Shown here piece by piece: positions 35,924-43,770 of a stretch of 64,000 nt of DNA. Numbering within the stretch: the stretch's first letter is position 1; every line of letters begins with the position of its first letter. The notes below the pieces were generated by a model. That model saw only the letters and a program-made list of their open reading frames with translations, did not search any database and was not told the origin of the DNA. This stretch comes from Polaromonas sp. (GTDB lineage: Bacteria > Pseudomonadota > Gammaproteobacteria > Burkholderiales > Burkholderiaceae_C): positions 39,935 through 103,934 of the forward strand of contig JAURWY010000021.1 of NCBI GenBank assembly GCA_030654695.1, written 5' to 3'. The position numbers and the translations under genes were made by a program.

Positions 35924-36780
35924 TTTTGGTGATCTCTTTGGTCTATGTCTAGAAGGACAGGTAGAAGGTGAGACATAAATGCCTCGGGAGCCTCACTCAT
36001 GGGAAAGTGTCCGAGGCCTGGCATGATGGACAGCTTCGCACCAGGTATGAGTCGTGCTAGATCTTGGCTGTCTTCTGGGGTACACGAATAGTCGAATTCC
36101 CCTGTCAACAAGTAAAGTGGGCATTTGCGCGTGTCGATTTTTTCGACCAAGCCGCGTAAGTCACCCTCTGCGACGTAAAAGTGGAGGTCACCTTTGAAAA
36201 CGCCTGGCCCCCCCTGCATGTAGTGCCATAAAGTTTCCCAGCGATCCGAGCTCTTTGCGTGGGGGCCGATGAGACCAGAGACTATGCCGGCGCAGACTTC
36301 ACCGCCATGCACGTCTGGGCGATGTAGCCACTCCAAGTCGTAATAAGGATTGACATGGGCCCCAGATTGCAGGCCGATCAGCGCCTTGAAGCGTTCAGGG
36401 GCCTTAAGCGCAAGATGCAACACAACTCGGCCGCCGATAGAACAACCCACCACAATAGGGTTTCGGATATCCATCGCACTCATGAAACCAAGAATTGTTT
36501 CAATGTAGCCGTCACTGGTCAGCTTGTATTCCTTGCACTCCCATCCCTCCGGCGGTGACGACTTTCCATGAAAGGGTAGATCAAAGCAAATAATTTGATG
36601 ACGCGCTGTTATCTCGGGTGAATTCATTAAAGCCCGGTATTGGCGGCTATCGCTGCCAGCAGTGTGCAAGCAGAGGAGTGGCTGACCCGAGCCTACTGTC
36701 TCGTAATAGACCCTGTGCATTTGTCCAGCGATAGAAAAATGGACATAACCGCCGACCAAAGCTTCTTTGTTATTTTGCAT
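35920..36780 (-). CDS. Alpha/beta hydrolase
   Basis: Alpha/beta-fold serine hydrolase, 286 aa, cytoplasmic. Oxyanion region LLCLHTAGSDSRQY, nucleophile Ser in the elbow VVGCSIGGRVV, acid Asp in LTGEFDYSCTPED and catalytic His in PGLGHFPMSEAPEAF. The fold branch is that of ring-cleavage and enol-lactone hydrolases, but no subfamily motif decides. Overlaps both neighbours (4 bases with the dehydrogenase, 11 bases with the small upstream gene), so it is tightly coupled. Could cleave an ester or lactone that feeds the operon's dehydrogenases. Confidence 0.88.
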   Translation of the reverse strand: MQNNKEALVGGYVHFSIAGQMHRVYYETVGSGQPLLCLHTAGSDSRQYRALMNSPEITARHQIICFDLPFHGKSSPPEGWECKEYKLTSDGYIETILGFMSAMDIRNPIVVGCSIGGRVVLHLALKAPERFKALIGLQSGAHVNPYYDLEWLHRPDVHGGEVCAGIVSGLIGPHAKSSDRWETLWHYMQGGPGVFKGDLHFYVAEGDLRGLVEKIDTRKCPLYLLTGEFDYSCTPEDSQDLARLIPGAKLSIMPGLGHFPMSEAPEAFMSHLLPVLLDIDQRDHQK

Positions 36781-37135
36781 TTATCGCACTCCCGAGGTGG
36801 CTGACCAATTCTTTGAAGTACAACAAATTGCTCATGAAGATGGCTTGGTCCCCTTCCACTTTTAGCTCCTTGAACTTGACCATAGCCATCAGGTCGTGAT
36901 ACCTGCGCTGGGGAATCGACGACCAAAAAAACGCCCATGCTTCTACGCTTGCACTGAGCGCAAAGGTCCAGCGTGGCATGACGTGTGGACCTGGTTTTAT
37001 GTTGATGACCTGGCCGTCGCGAATCTTGATCAAGTATTCCTCTTCCCCCTTCTTGATCATAAAACTGGCATTGACGAATCGGCCTTTGTAGACTAGCCAT
37101 TCGCTCATGGGATACGTTGCATCCGTAGTGTTCAT
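36770..37135 (-). CDS. Small conserved-looking protein of unknown function, first gene of the AT-rich operon
   Basis: Not confidently recognised. From the ATG at 37135, preceded by CGGAGGC, it is 121 aa with no signal peptide or membrane helix. It holds a region WLVYKGRFVNASFMIKKGEE, then IKIRDGQVINIKPGPHVMP, and a C-terminal half FKELKVEGDQAIFMSNLLYFKEL. That last pattern (basic strand, GD, then NLLYFKEL) is reminiscent of SCP2-like sterol/lipid carrier domains, but this is weak. Being promoter-proximal and coupled to a hydrolase suggests a substrate-binding or accessory role. Confidence 0.6.
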   Translation of the reverse strand: MNTTDATYPMSEWLVYKGRFVNASFMIKKGEEEYLIKIRDGQVINIKPGPHVMPRWTFALSASVEAWAFFWSSIPQRRYHDLMAMVKFKELKVEGDQAIFMSNLLYFKELVSHLGSAINAK

Positions 37136-37205
37136 TTTTGTTTGCCTCCGAAGACTGATTCTCGTCACCATAAAATGAGAGAGAAGCGACAATTTATCGG
37201 GGTGG

Positions 37206-37276
37206 CATGATTTTTAATCATGACTTGTCTGAATGATTTGAATCAATTCAGACTAAAAATGGTCATCGAAAATGAC
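37206..37276. promoter_or_regulatory. Cluster of three inverted repeats upstream of the AT-rich operon
   Basis: Three symmetric elements lie within 71 bases: CATGATT/AATCATG (37206-37212, 37216-37222); GTCTGAAT-GATT / AATC-A-ATTCAGAC (37227-37238, 37241-37253), a 12-bp stem with one bulge; and GTCAT/ATGAC (37262-37266, 37272-37276) flanked by AAAAA and TTTTT. The first two lie about 70-120 bases before the operon's first ATG and may be operators; the third may be a weak terminator for lysR. Function not shown. Confidence 0.45.
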
Positions 37277-37400
37277 TGTTTTTGGCTATTCGATAGCACT
37301 GCTGAAGTACAGGTGCATAGGTCTAGATCTAATAATTACATGCACATAGATGGGTGGACGTGCTTATCCCCCACACGGCCTCGGCCGAAGCGGGTCTGTG

Positions 37401-38321
37401 TTAATCGGCCAGTGGCGGCAGGCCTGCCACAGTTTTCAGCAGCCAGTCTCTAAAGGCATTGATCTTGTGGCTTTCACGCTGATGCAGCGGGCGTAGCAAA
37501 TAATAAGCACGTTCGCTGCGCAACGGGCTCCAGCGGCTGCCCGCAAAAGGCCTCACCAGCAGGCCACTGTCAAGTTCAGACGTCAGCAGCCGGGGTTGAC
37601 CCATGGCCATGCCGAGGCCATCGACAGCCGCTTGCAAGGTCAAGACCGAGCTATTGAAGCTCATGCGCGCGCTCTCTGTCGTCATGTCGGTGAGCTCGTT
37701 CAGCGCCAGCCATTGCGCCCAATCGTTGCGCCGGTAATGGGCTTCCAACAAGCGTTGACGCAGGAGGGACTCGGGGTGTTGTCGCTCTGGGGCATGTTGC
37801 GCAAAAAAGCGCGGAGAGCAAACCGGCTCAATCTGGTCTGAAAATAGAAAATCGACCTGTGCATTCGGCCAATGGCCGTCGCCAAACTGAATCGCCAAAT
37901 CGACCGTGTCGCGGTCGAAATCAACATCCGGCACGCCCGTGCTGATGCGAACTTCCACACCCGGCCCATCGGCTTGAAAGTCGGGTAAGCGCGGGATCAG
38001 CCACTTGGCCGCAAACGTCGTGTAAGTGCGCAACCGCAGTGCACCCTCGCTGGTGTCTTGCCGCAGTTCTTCGGTGGCGGCCTGAATAGCGGCAAAGGCA
38101 GGCATCACTTGCGCGGCATAGGCCCGGCCAACACGTGTGAGGCTGACGCCATGGCGTTCACGGCGCAGCAATTCAACGCCGAGGTAGGCTTCCAGTACGG
38201 CGATCTGCCGACTCACGGCCGACTGGGTGACGTGCAGTTCATGCGCGGCACCCGTCAGGTTTTCGGTGCGGGCCACGGTCTCGAAGACGCGCAGCGGGTT
38301 GAGTGGTGGAGTGCGGCGCAA
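37401..38321 (-). CDS. LysR-family transcriptional regulator (GcvA-like)
   Basis: 306-aa regulator with an N-terminal winged HTH (LNPLRVFETVARTENLTGAA, then HVTQSAVSRQIAVLEAYLGV) and a C-terminal periplasmic-binding-like effector domain starting near residue 95 (GALRLRTYTTFAAKWLIPRL), typical of the GcvA subgroup. It is divergent from the acyl-CoA synthetase gene across 155 bases containing a perfect palindrome, so that gene cluster is the likely target. It could also act on the AT-rich operon downstream. Confidence 0.92.
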   Translation of the reverse strand: MRRTPPLNPLRVFETVARTENLTGAAHELHVTQSAVSRQIAVLEAYLGVELLRRERHGVSLTRVGRAYAAQVMPAFAAIQAATEELRQDTSEGALRLRTYTTFAAKWLIPRLPDFQADGPGVEVRISTGVPDVDFDRDTVDLAIQFGDGHWPNAQVDFLFSDQIEPVCSPRFFAQHAPERQHPESLLRQRLLEAHYRRNDWAQWLALNELTDMTTESARMSFNSSVLTLQAAVDGLGMAMGQPRLLTSELDSGLLVRPFAGSRWSPLRSERAYYLLRPLHQRESHKINAFRDWLLKTVAGLPPLAD

Positions 38322-38363
38322 AACTAAAAGGTGATGGGTTGTCGGTGTGACAAAAAACAGGGA

Positions 38364-38378
38364 CTGGCGACACGCCAG
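38364..38378. promoter_or_regulatory. Perfect 6-3-6 palindrome between lysR and the acyl-CoA synthetase gene
   Basis: CTGGCG (38364-38369), spacer ACA, CGCCAG (38373-38378), 43 bases before the lysR start in the divergent gap. Position suits a LysR-type binding site, although the classic T-N11-A form is not clear. Confidence 0.4.
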
Positions 38379-38476
38379 AAAGTACTTTTTATTATGCCTG
38401 CTGGCCCGATCCGAAGCCCAGTGAATACCCTTCTGCCGTGAGAATCAAAGCCCTTGCAGCACACCAGACAGACACC

Positions 38477-40582
38477 ATGACTTACTCGACAACCACCGGC
38501 TCGGCGCTCGCGCAAGCTTTGCTCAGCCCCCGCAGCATCGCCTTGGTTGGGGCCTCAGATGACGCCTCTAAAACTGCTGGCCGACCGTTGCAGTTTTTGC
38601 GGCAGGCTGGTTTTGCCGGCGCGGTTTACCCCGTCAACCCGCGTCGTGCGCTGGTCCAAGGTGAAAAAGCCTGGGCCTCGTTGGCCGATTTGCCCGAGGT
38701 GCCAGAGCATGTGTTCGTCTTGACGGGTACCGACTCAGTCGTTGAGACGGTGGCTGAATGCGGTCGTTTGGGCGTGAAAGTGGTGACGGTGCTGGCCAGC
38801 GGATTTTCAGAATCCGGCAGCGCGGGTGCGGCGCGTGAAGACGCCTTGCGGGCCATCGTGCGCGAGACCGGTGTGCGTTTGGTCGGGCCCAGCAGCTTGG
38901 GCGTCATCAGCCCGCGAACGCGCATGTTGCTCACGGCCAATGCGGCTTTTGCCGAACCTGATATTCCAGAAGGGCGGGTTTTCGTCGCCTCGCACAGTGG
39001 CAGCATGATCGGTGCGCTGGTGTCGCGCGGTCGGGCGCGTGGGGTGGGTTTTGCCGGGCTGGTGTCGGTTGGCAACGAAGTTGATTTGAGCATCGGCGAG
39101 ATTTGCGCGGCGACGCTAGACGACCCGGGCATTGACAGTTACGTGCTGTTTCTGGAAAGCCTGCACCACGGCGCCGCTTTGCGCTCTTTTGCACGCGAAG
39201 CAGCACGGCGCGGCAAACCCGTGATGGCTTACAAATTGGGCCGTTCAGCGGCGGCGGCTGAAATGGTCGTGACCCACACGGGCGCGCTGGCGGGCGAGGA
39301 CGATATAGCCGAGGCTTTTCTGCGCGACTGCGGTATTGCCCGCATTGGCATTCTTGACGCCTTGTTAGAGAGCCGGCCGCTGGCCTTGCGTTTGCCTTTG
39401 CGTGCGCCGCAGGCGGCACGTCCGCGGGTCGGCATTGTCACCACCACCGGCGGCGGTGCGGCGATGGTGGTCGACCAGCTCGGTATTCGGGGGCTCGACG
39501 CCGAGCCGGCCTCGGCCGCGACTTTGGCCCAACTGGCTGCGGTCGGCATTCAGGTGAGCCCCGGCCGAATCGTCGACCTGACCTTGGCAGGCGCCCGTTA
39601 CGACGTGATGAAGGGCGCGCTGGACATTTTGTTGCAGGCACCTGAGTTTGATCTGGTCGTGGCCGTGGTCGGTTCTTCAGCTCGGCTGCAGCCCGAGCTG
39701 GCCGTCAAGCCGATCATTGACAGCGCCGGCAGTGCCAAACCGCTGGTGGCGATGTTGGTGCCCGAGGCGCCCCAAGCCATTGCGCAACTGACCGCTGCGG
39801 GTGTGCCGTGTTTTCGCTCGCCCGAGTCTTGCGCAGACGTGATCACCGCGCTGTTCAACCGGCGCTCGCCACTCGATTTGCTGGATCCCACTTGGGGTGC
39901 GGATGAAGCTGGGCTGGCGACACCGCCGGTCAACTTGAACGAAGCCCAAGCCTATGAGCTGCTGGACCAGCTTGGTGTGCCCCATGCCGCGTATCTGACG
40001 CTGCCGCTGCAAAGCGAAGTGGCGCCGGTGCTGCCGTTTGAATTCCCGGTCGTCGTCAAGGTCTGTTCAGCGGATATTCCACACAAGACAGAAGTCGGCG
40101 GTGTGCTGTTGAATATCCGTGACGGGGCCAGTCTGAACGCGGCTTTGGCGACCTTACGCGGCAACCTCGCAGAGCGCGCGCCCGGCGTGCCGGCCGAGCT
40201 GGCCTTGGTCCAGCCGATGCGACTGGGCTTGGCGGAAGTGTTGGTGGGTTACCGCATCGACCCAGACGCCGGGCCACTCATCATGCTGGCGGCCGGCGGC
40301 ATTTGGACTGATTTGCTGCGCGACCGCAGCATCCGCTTGGCGCCTGTCAGCGTGGCCACGGCTGAGGAGATGATCAGTGAAGTGCGCGCGCTGAAAATAC
40401 TCACCGGCCTGCGCGGCAAGCCGCGTGGCGATTTGAAAGCGCTGGCTGAAGCCATCAGTGCGCTGTCGCAGCTGGCGATTCAGCCCGAGCATGGCGTGCT
40501 GGAGGCCGAAGTCAACCCGCTGATGATCATGGGCGAAGGCCAAGGCGTGCTGGCGGTGGATGCGCTGATACTGAAGCGCTGA
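38477..40582 (+). CDS. Acetate--CoA ligase (ADP-forming)-family protein, fused alpha and beta domains
   Basis: NDP-forming acyl-CoA synthetase, 701 aa from the ATG at 38477 (a GTG at 38438 would add 13 residues). Domain order: CoA-binding Rossmann domain (SIALVGASDDASKTAGRPL, residues about 20-140), succinyl-CoA-ligase-like domains with the phospho-histidine in VVTHTGALAGEDD, and a C-terminal ATP-grasp domain (FPVVVKVCSADIPHKTEVGG, near residue 530, then EVNPLMIM at the end). It would convert a carboxylic acid to its CoA thioester with ATP. It is first of a three-gene plus-strand set with the deacetylase-like and amidase genes; acid unknown. Confidence 0.88.
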   Translation: MTYSTTTGSALAQALLSPRSIALVGASDDASKTAGRPLQFLRQAGFAGAVYPVNPRRALVQGEKAWASLADLPEVPEHVFVLTGTDSVVETVAECGRLGVKVVTVLASGFSESGSAGAAREDALRAIVRETGVRLVGPSSLGVISPRTRMLLTANAAFAEPDIPEGRVFVASHSGSMIGALVSRGRARGVGFAGLVSVGNEVDLSIGEICAATLDDPGIDSYVLFLESLHHGAALRSFAREAARRGKPVMAYKLGRSAAAAEMVVTHTGALAGEDDIAEAFLRDCGIARIGILDALLESRPLALRLPLRAPQAARPRVGIVTTTGGGAAMVVDQLGIRGLDAEPASAATLAQLAAVGIQVSPGRIVDLTLAGARYDVMKGALDILLQAPEFDLVVAVVGSSARLQPELAVKPIIDSAGSAKPLVAMLVPEAPQAIAQLTAAGVPCFRSPESCADVITALFNRRSPLDLLDPTWGADEAGLATPPVNLNEAQAYELLDQLGVPHAAYLTLPLQSEVAPVLPFEFPVVVKVCSADIPHKTEVGGVLLNIRDGASLNAALATLRGNLAERAPGVPAELALVQPMRLGLAEVLVGYRIDPDAGPLIMLAAGGIWTDLLRDRSIRLAPVSVATAEEMISEVRALKILTGLRGKPRGDLKALAEAISALSQLAIQPEHGVLEAEVNPLMIMGEGQGVLAVDALILKR

Positions 40583-40638
40583 CGGCTTTTCAGTGCGGGG
40601 ATCACAACGAGGTTTGCAACTTTCAAGGAGTTAAGAGC

Positions 40639-41532
40639 ATGCTGAAATCACACGGTCGCTATGATTATTCTGCCCTGCCGACTAGGCCCGATTACTGTTG
40701 GCCGGGTGGCAAACGCTTGGCCGTGCATCTGAATTTGAATGTTGAACATTTCGCGTTTGGCGAAGGGATGGGCAACGACTATGCGGCGCCCCACCCCCAG
40801 CCGAATCAACGCAGCTTTGCCTGGCGCGATTACGGTAATCGCGTGGGCGCATGGCGACTTTTAGAGCTTGCTCAGGCGTATGACCTGCCGTATGCGTTGT
40901 TGGTCAACACCGAGCTGTATGACTACTGCCCTGAGATGATCAAGGCGTTCAGCGACCGTGGTGATGAAATCGTTGCGCATGGCCGCACCAATGCGGAGCG
41001 TCAAGTCGATATGTCTGTTGACGAAGAGCGCGCCTGCATCGCACAGGTGGTCGCCCGTATCGAGCAACAAGAAGGCGTGAAACCCAAGGGCTGGCTGGCA
41101 CCCTATATTTCGCAAACAGAGCAATCTCTCGACTTGCTGAAAGAGGCGGGGATTCGTTACATGATGGACTGGCCGCTAGACGACCAGCCCATTTGGATGC
41201 GGACCACCCAGGGACCGATCCTGTCGATTCCCTATGCGCACGATCTGAATGATTCGTTTGAATGCATCACCCGACGCACGCCATCGCAATCGTTTTGTGA
41301 CAACTTGATCGATCAGTTCGATGAGTTCTTGGAGGAGTCCGAGCGCAGGCCACTTGTGCTGCCCATCGTCATGCACAGCTACATCCTCGGTCAGCCTTAT
41401 CGCTTGCGTCAGTTTCGCCGCGTGATCGAACACATCTTGAAGCACCGCAGTGATATTTGGCTGACCCGGCCGGGTGCCATTTTTGAGCATATCGAGAGCT
41501 TGCCGGCGGGCGTGGTCCCGGGCAGCCTGTGA
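40639..41532 (+). CDS. Polysaccharide deacetylase-family protein (NodB-like fold)
   Basis: 297 aa, no signal peptide, so unlikely to act on cell-wall polymers. NodB-type blocks: LAVHLNLNVEHFAFGEG near the N-terminus, DEIVAHGRTNAERQVD containing the metal His, and KGWLAPYISQTEQSLDLLKEAGIRY. Cytoplasmic relatives include PuuE-type allantoinase and other C-N hydrolases, and the neighbouring amidase fits that theme. Its stop overlaps the amidase GTG start. Ribosome site AAGGAG. Function beyond the fold is not certain. Confidence 0.85.
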   Translation: MLKSHGRYDYSALPTRPDYCWPGGKRLAVHLNLNVEHFAFGEGMGNDYAAPHPQPNQRSFAWRDYGNRVGAWRLLELAQAYDLPYALLVNTELYDYCPEMIKAFSDRGDEIVAHGRTNAERQVDMSVDEERACIAQVVARIEQQEGVKPKGWLAPYISQTEQSLDLLKEAGIRYMMDWPLDDQPIWMRTTQGPILSIPYAHDLNDSFECITRRTPSQSFCDNLIDQFDEFLEESERRPLVLPIVMHSYILGQPYRLRQFRRVIEHILKHRSDIWLTRPGAIFEHIESLPAGVVPGSL

Positions 41533-42809
41533 ATCCGGCCCACTTGAGTGCGAACAGTGCTGCCGCACTGATCAAGGCCGGCGAGCTCAGTTCTGAAGCG
41601 CTGGTGCAGGCCTGCCTGGATCGCGTTTCTGAGCGCGAGCCGGAGATTCGCGCTTGGTCATGGCTGGATGCTGATGCCGCACTCGCACAAGCGCGCGCCT
41701 GCGACCGTGCCGTCGGGCCTAAAGGACCGCTTCATGGTGTGCCCATCGGGGTCAAAGATGTGATCGACACGGCGGACATGCCCACCGCCTATGGTTCGCC
41801 GATCTATACGGGCTACCGTCCGCGCGCCGATGCGGCTTGCGTATCGCTGGCCCGCGCTGCTGGGGCGGTCATTCTTGGGAAAACTGAAACAGCTGAGTTC
41901 GCCAGCATTCACCCCGCGGCCACGCGCAACCCCCTTGCCCCTGCACACACGCCCGGTGGTTCCTCGAGCGGCTCGGCGGCGGCGGTGGCCGACTTCATGG
42001 TGCCGTTGGCGGTTGGCACACAGACAGGGGGATCGACCATCCGGCCCGCGGCATTTTGCGGTGTTGTGGGCTATAAACCGTCCTTTAACCGCGTCAACCG
42101 GGCTGGGCTTAAGTTTTCTGCGGAAAGCTTCGATACGATCGGTTTCTTTGCGCGCAGCGTCGAAGATGTCGCATTGCTAGCGCATGTGATGTCCGGGCAA
42201 GAGCGCCTTGACGACGCAGAGCTGCGTGAAGCCAAAGCACCGCGCATCGGCTTGTGCCAAACGTCACGGTGGTCGCAGGCCTCAGACCAAATGCGCGGCG
42301 CCATTGAAAACGCTGCGCAGCAGATGGCTGCTGCTGGCGCAGACGTCGAGCTTGTCGCGTTGTCGCCAGCTTTTGAGCAGTTGCATGAGGCCCATGCCCT
42401 GATCATGCAATACGAGGCTGCCCGCGCGACCGCGTGGGAATACCGTGTCCACGGGGATCTTCTGAGTCCCGCGTACTTCCAGCGCATGCGGGCGGGACTG
42501 GCCATTCCGCATGAACGCTATGAGGCGGCCTTGCGCCAAGCCGAATCCGGTCGACAAGATTTTGCAAACGTTTGGGGCAGTCTGGATGTGTTGATCACCC
42601 CGAGCGCTGTGGACGAAGCGCCGTTGGGACTTGAGAACACGGGAGACGCGGTGTTCAACCGCATCTGGACTTTGCTGGGTGTTCCTTGTGTGCATCTTCC
42701 GTTTGGCACTGGCACGTCAGGTTTGCCTCTCGGCCTGCAGGTGGTCGGTCGGCGTCAAGACGATGTCGCCACCTTGGCCTGTGCACGCTGGATCGAAGAC
42801 CGACTGTGA
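41529..42809 (+). CDS. Amidase (amidase signature family)
   Basis: Serine amidase with the Ser-cisSer-Lys triad: Lys in GVPIGVKDVIDTADMPTAYG (near residue 77), cis-Ser in HTPGGSSSGSAAAVAD (near 145) and the nucleophile Ser in GTQTGGSTIRPAAFCG. 426 aa, slightly short for the family but complete through the C-terminal LPLGLQVVGRR. The GTG start overlaps the upstream TGA. It releases ammonia from a carboxamide; substrate probably generated by the preceding gene product (inference). Confidence 0.92.
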   Translation: MNPAHLSANSAAALIKAGELSSEALVQACLDRVSEREPEIRAWSWLDADAALAQARACDRAVGPKGPLHGVPIGVKDVIDTADMPTAYGSPIYTGYRPRADAACVSLARAAGAVILGKTETAEFASIHPAATRNPLAPAHTPGGSSSGSAAAVADFMVPLAVGTQTGGSTIRPAAFCGVVGYKPSFNRVNRAGLKFSAESFDTIGFFARSVEDVALLAHVMSGQERLDDAELREAKAPRIGLCQTSRWSQASDQMRGAIENAAQQMAAAGADVELVALSPAFEQLHEAHALIMQYEAARATAWEYRVHGDLLSPAYFQRMRAGLAIPHERYEAALRQAESGRQDFANVWGSLDVLITPSAVDEAPLGLENTGDAVFNRIWTLLGVPCVHLPFGTGTSGLPLGLQVVGRRQDDVATLACARWIEDRL

Positions 42810-42849
42810 TCGTTATGATTCGCTTGCCGGGCGGGCGCGAAACGGATTT

Positions 42850-43497
42850 TTATGAGCGCCCCATGGCTTTGATGGCGTTGATATAGCCTTCTCCGCCCGC
42901 CAGCGTGAACTGGTCGCGCACCGTCGTGTAGCGATCAGCGTACAAGCGCCCAATGGGAAAGTAGCCGCCCGAGTCATCTAGACGAACTCTCAACGTTTCG
43001 GGGTCGATGATGCCGTCCGCTGTGTGCAGCCACAAGACTTCGCCGATGAACAGATGCCGCTTTTCATGGATCTGAATATGCTGGTACAGCTTGCACTCCA
43101 GTGCGACGGGCGCTTCTTTGATGCGAGGCGGCGCAACACCGCGAGACGGCAACGTTGTCAGCCCAACTTGTGCCAGTTCACTGATGCCGCTGGGGTATGC
43201 CGTGGAGCATCCATGCATGGGACCCGCCAGTGCTTCATCTACCAAGTTCACGACAAACTCATGGTTTTCAAGGATGTTGCGAGTGGTGTCCTTGGGTTCA
43301 CCATCAGGTTTATTTTCGATGCTGATGATCAGAATGGGCGGGTCGTCTCCCAATACATTGAAGAAGCTGAAAGGTGCCGCATTGACAATGCCGTTTTGAC
43401 CTACAGTCGAAACCAATGCGATCGGACGTGGAACCACAAGCCCGACCAGCAATTTATAACGTTGAGCGGGCGAGAGTTGAGAGAAGTCAAGTTCCAT
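42850..43497 (-). CDS. Flavin reductase-family protein (FMN-binding split barrel, DIM6/NTAB type)
   Basis: 215 aa with the split-barrel FMN-binding pattern: PRPIALVSTVGQNGIVNAAPFSFFNV near residue 23, then PPILIISIEN and TTRNILENHEFVVNLV. Members supply reduced flavin to a two-component monooxygenase, but no oxygenase gene is in view, so the partner is unknown. It faces the amidase gene tail to tail and is divergent from ahcY. Confidence 0.87.
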   Translation of the reverse strand: MELDFSQLSPAQRYKLLVGLVVPRPIALVSTVGQNGIVNAAPFSFFNVLGDDPPILIISIENKPDGEPKDTTRNILENHEFVVNLVDEALAGPMHGCSTAYPSGISELAQVGLTTLPSRGVAPPRIKEAPVALECKLYQHIQIHEKRHLFIGEVLWLHTADGIIDPETLRVRLDDSGGYFPIGRLYADRYTTVRDQFTLAGGEGYINAIKAMGRS

Positions 43498-43584
43498 GTA
43501 GGGCCTCTATTTTTTTGAAGGTCAATGCTAGCTCTGTTGGCGCGTGTCCACCGATGAGATTCTGGCGCAGCGCTAAGAGTTGGG

Positions 43585-43590
43585 TACAAT
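43585..43590 (+). promoter_or_regulatory. Candidate -10 element for ahcY
   Basis: TACAAT at 43585-43590 would place the transcription start about 43597, two bases before the first riboswitch stem. No good -35 is visible at the normal distance. Confidence 0.5.
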
Positions 43591-43598
43591 CTGGCCTC

Positions 43599-43667
43599 TC
43601 CTGAGGAGCGTTGCAACCCACACACGTGGTCTAGGCTCAGGACTTTCTTTTGCAACCACGCTCACCC
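43599..43667 (+). ncRNA. S-adenosylhomocysteine (SAH) riboswitch
   Basis: Matches the SAH riboswitch pattern. P1 is TCCTGAG (43599-43605) with CTCAGGA (43636-43642), 7 bp perfect. The conserved core GAGGAGCGTTGCAAC follows, with AGGCTC on the 3' side. GAGCG (43606-43610) can pair with CGCTC (43659-43663), the downstream element in the aptamer. P2 is CCAC/GTGG (43618-43621 with 43626-43629). It lies 104 bases upstream of ahcY, whose product hydrolyses SAH, the expected pairing. Known members turn gene expression on when SAH binds. Confidence 0.92.
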
Positions 43668-43696
43668 GCATGTGCTTTTCAGGCCGGGTGAGTTTT
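43661..43696 (+). terminator. Riboswitch expression-platform hairpin (conditional terminator)
   Basis: CTCACCCG (43661-43668) pairs perfectly with CGGGTGAG (43685-43692) and is followed by TTTT (43693-43696). The left arm shares CTC with the aptamer element CGCTC, so SAH-bound and terminator folds exclude each other. This fits an on-switch by antitermination. The T-run is short, so it may also act by blocking translation. Confidence 0.6.
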
Positions 43697-43770
43697 CAAA
43701 TTCTCCCCCGTTGATCCGCACCATGCTTGTGGCTATTTTGCCCAGCTTGTCTCGCTTTGGAGAAATTTCA

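Noticed and set aside
43672..43770. Upstream extension of ahcY
   Set aside because: It covers the riboswitch expression platform and has no AhcY likeness; ATG 43771 has a good ribosome site.
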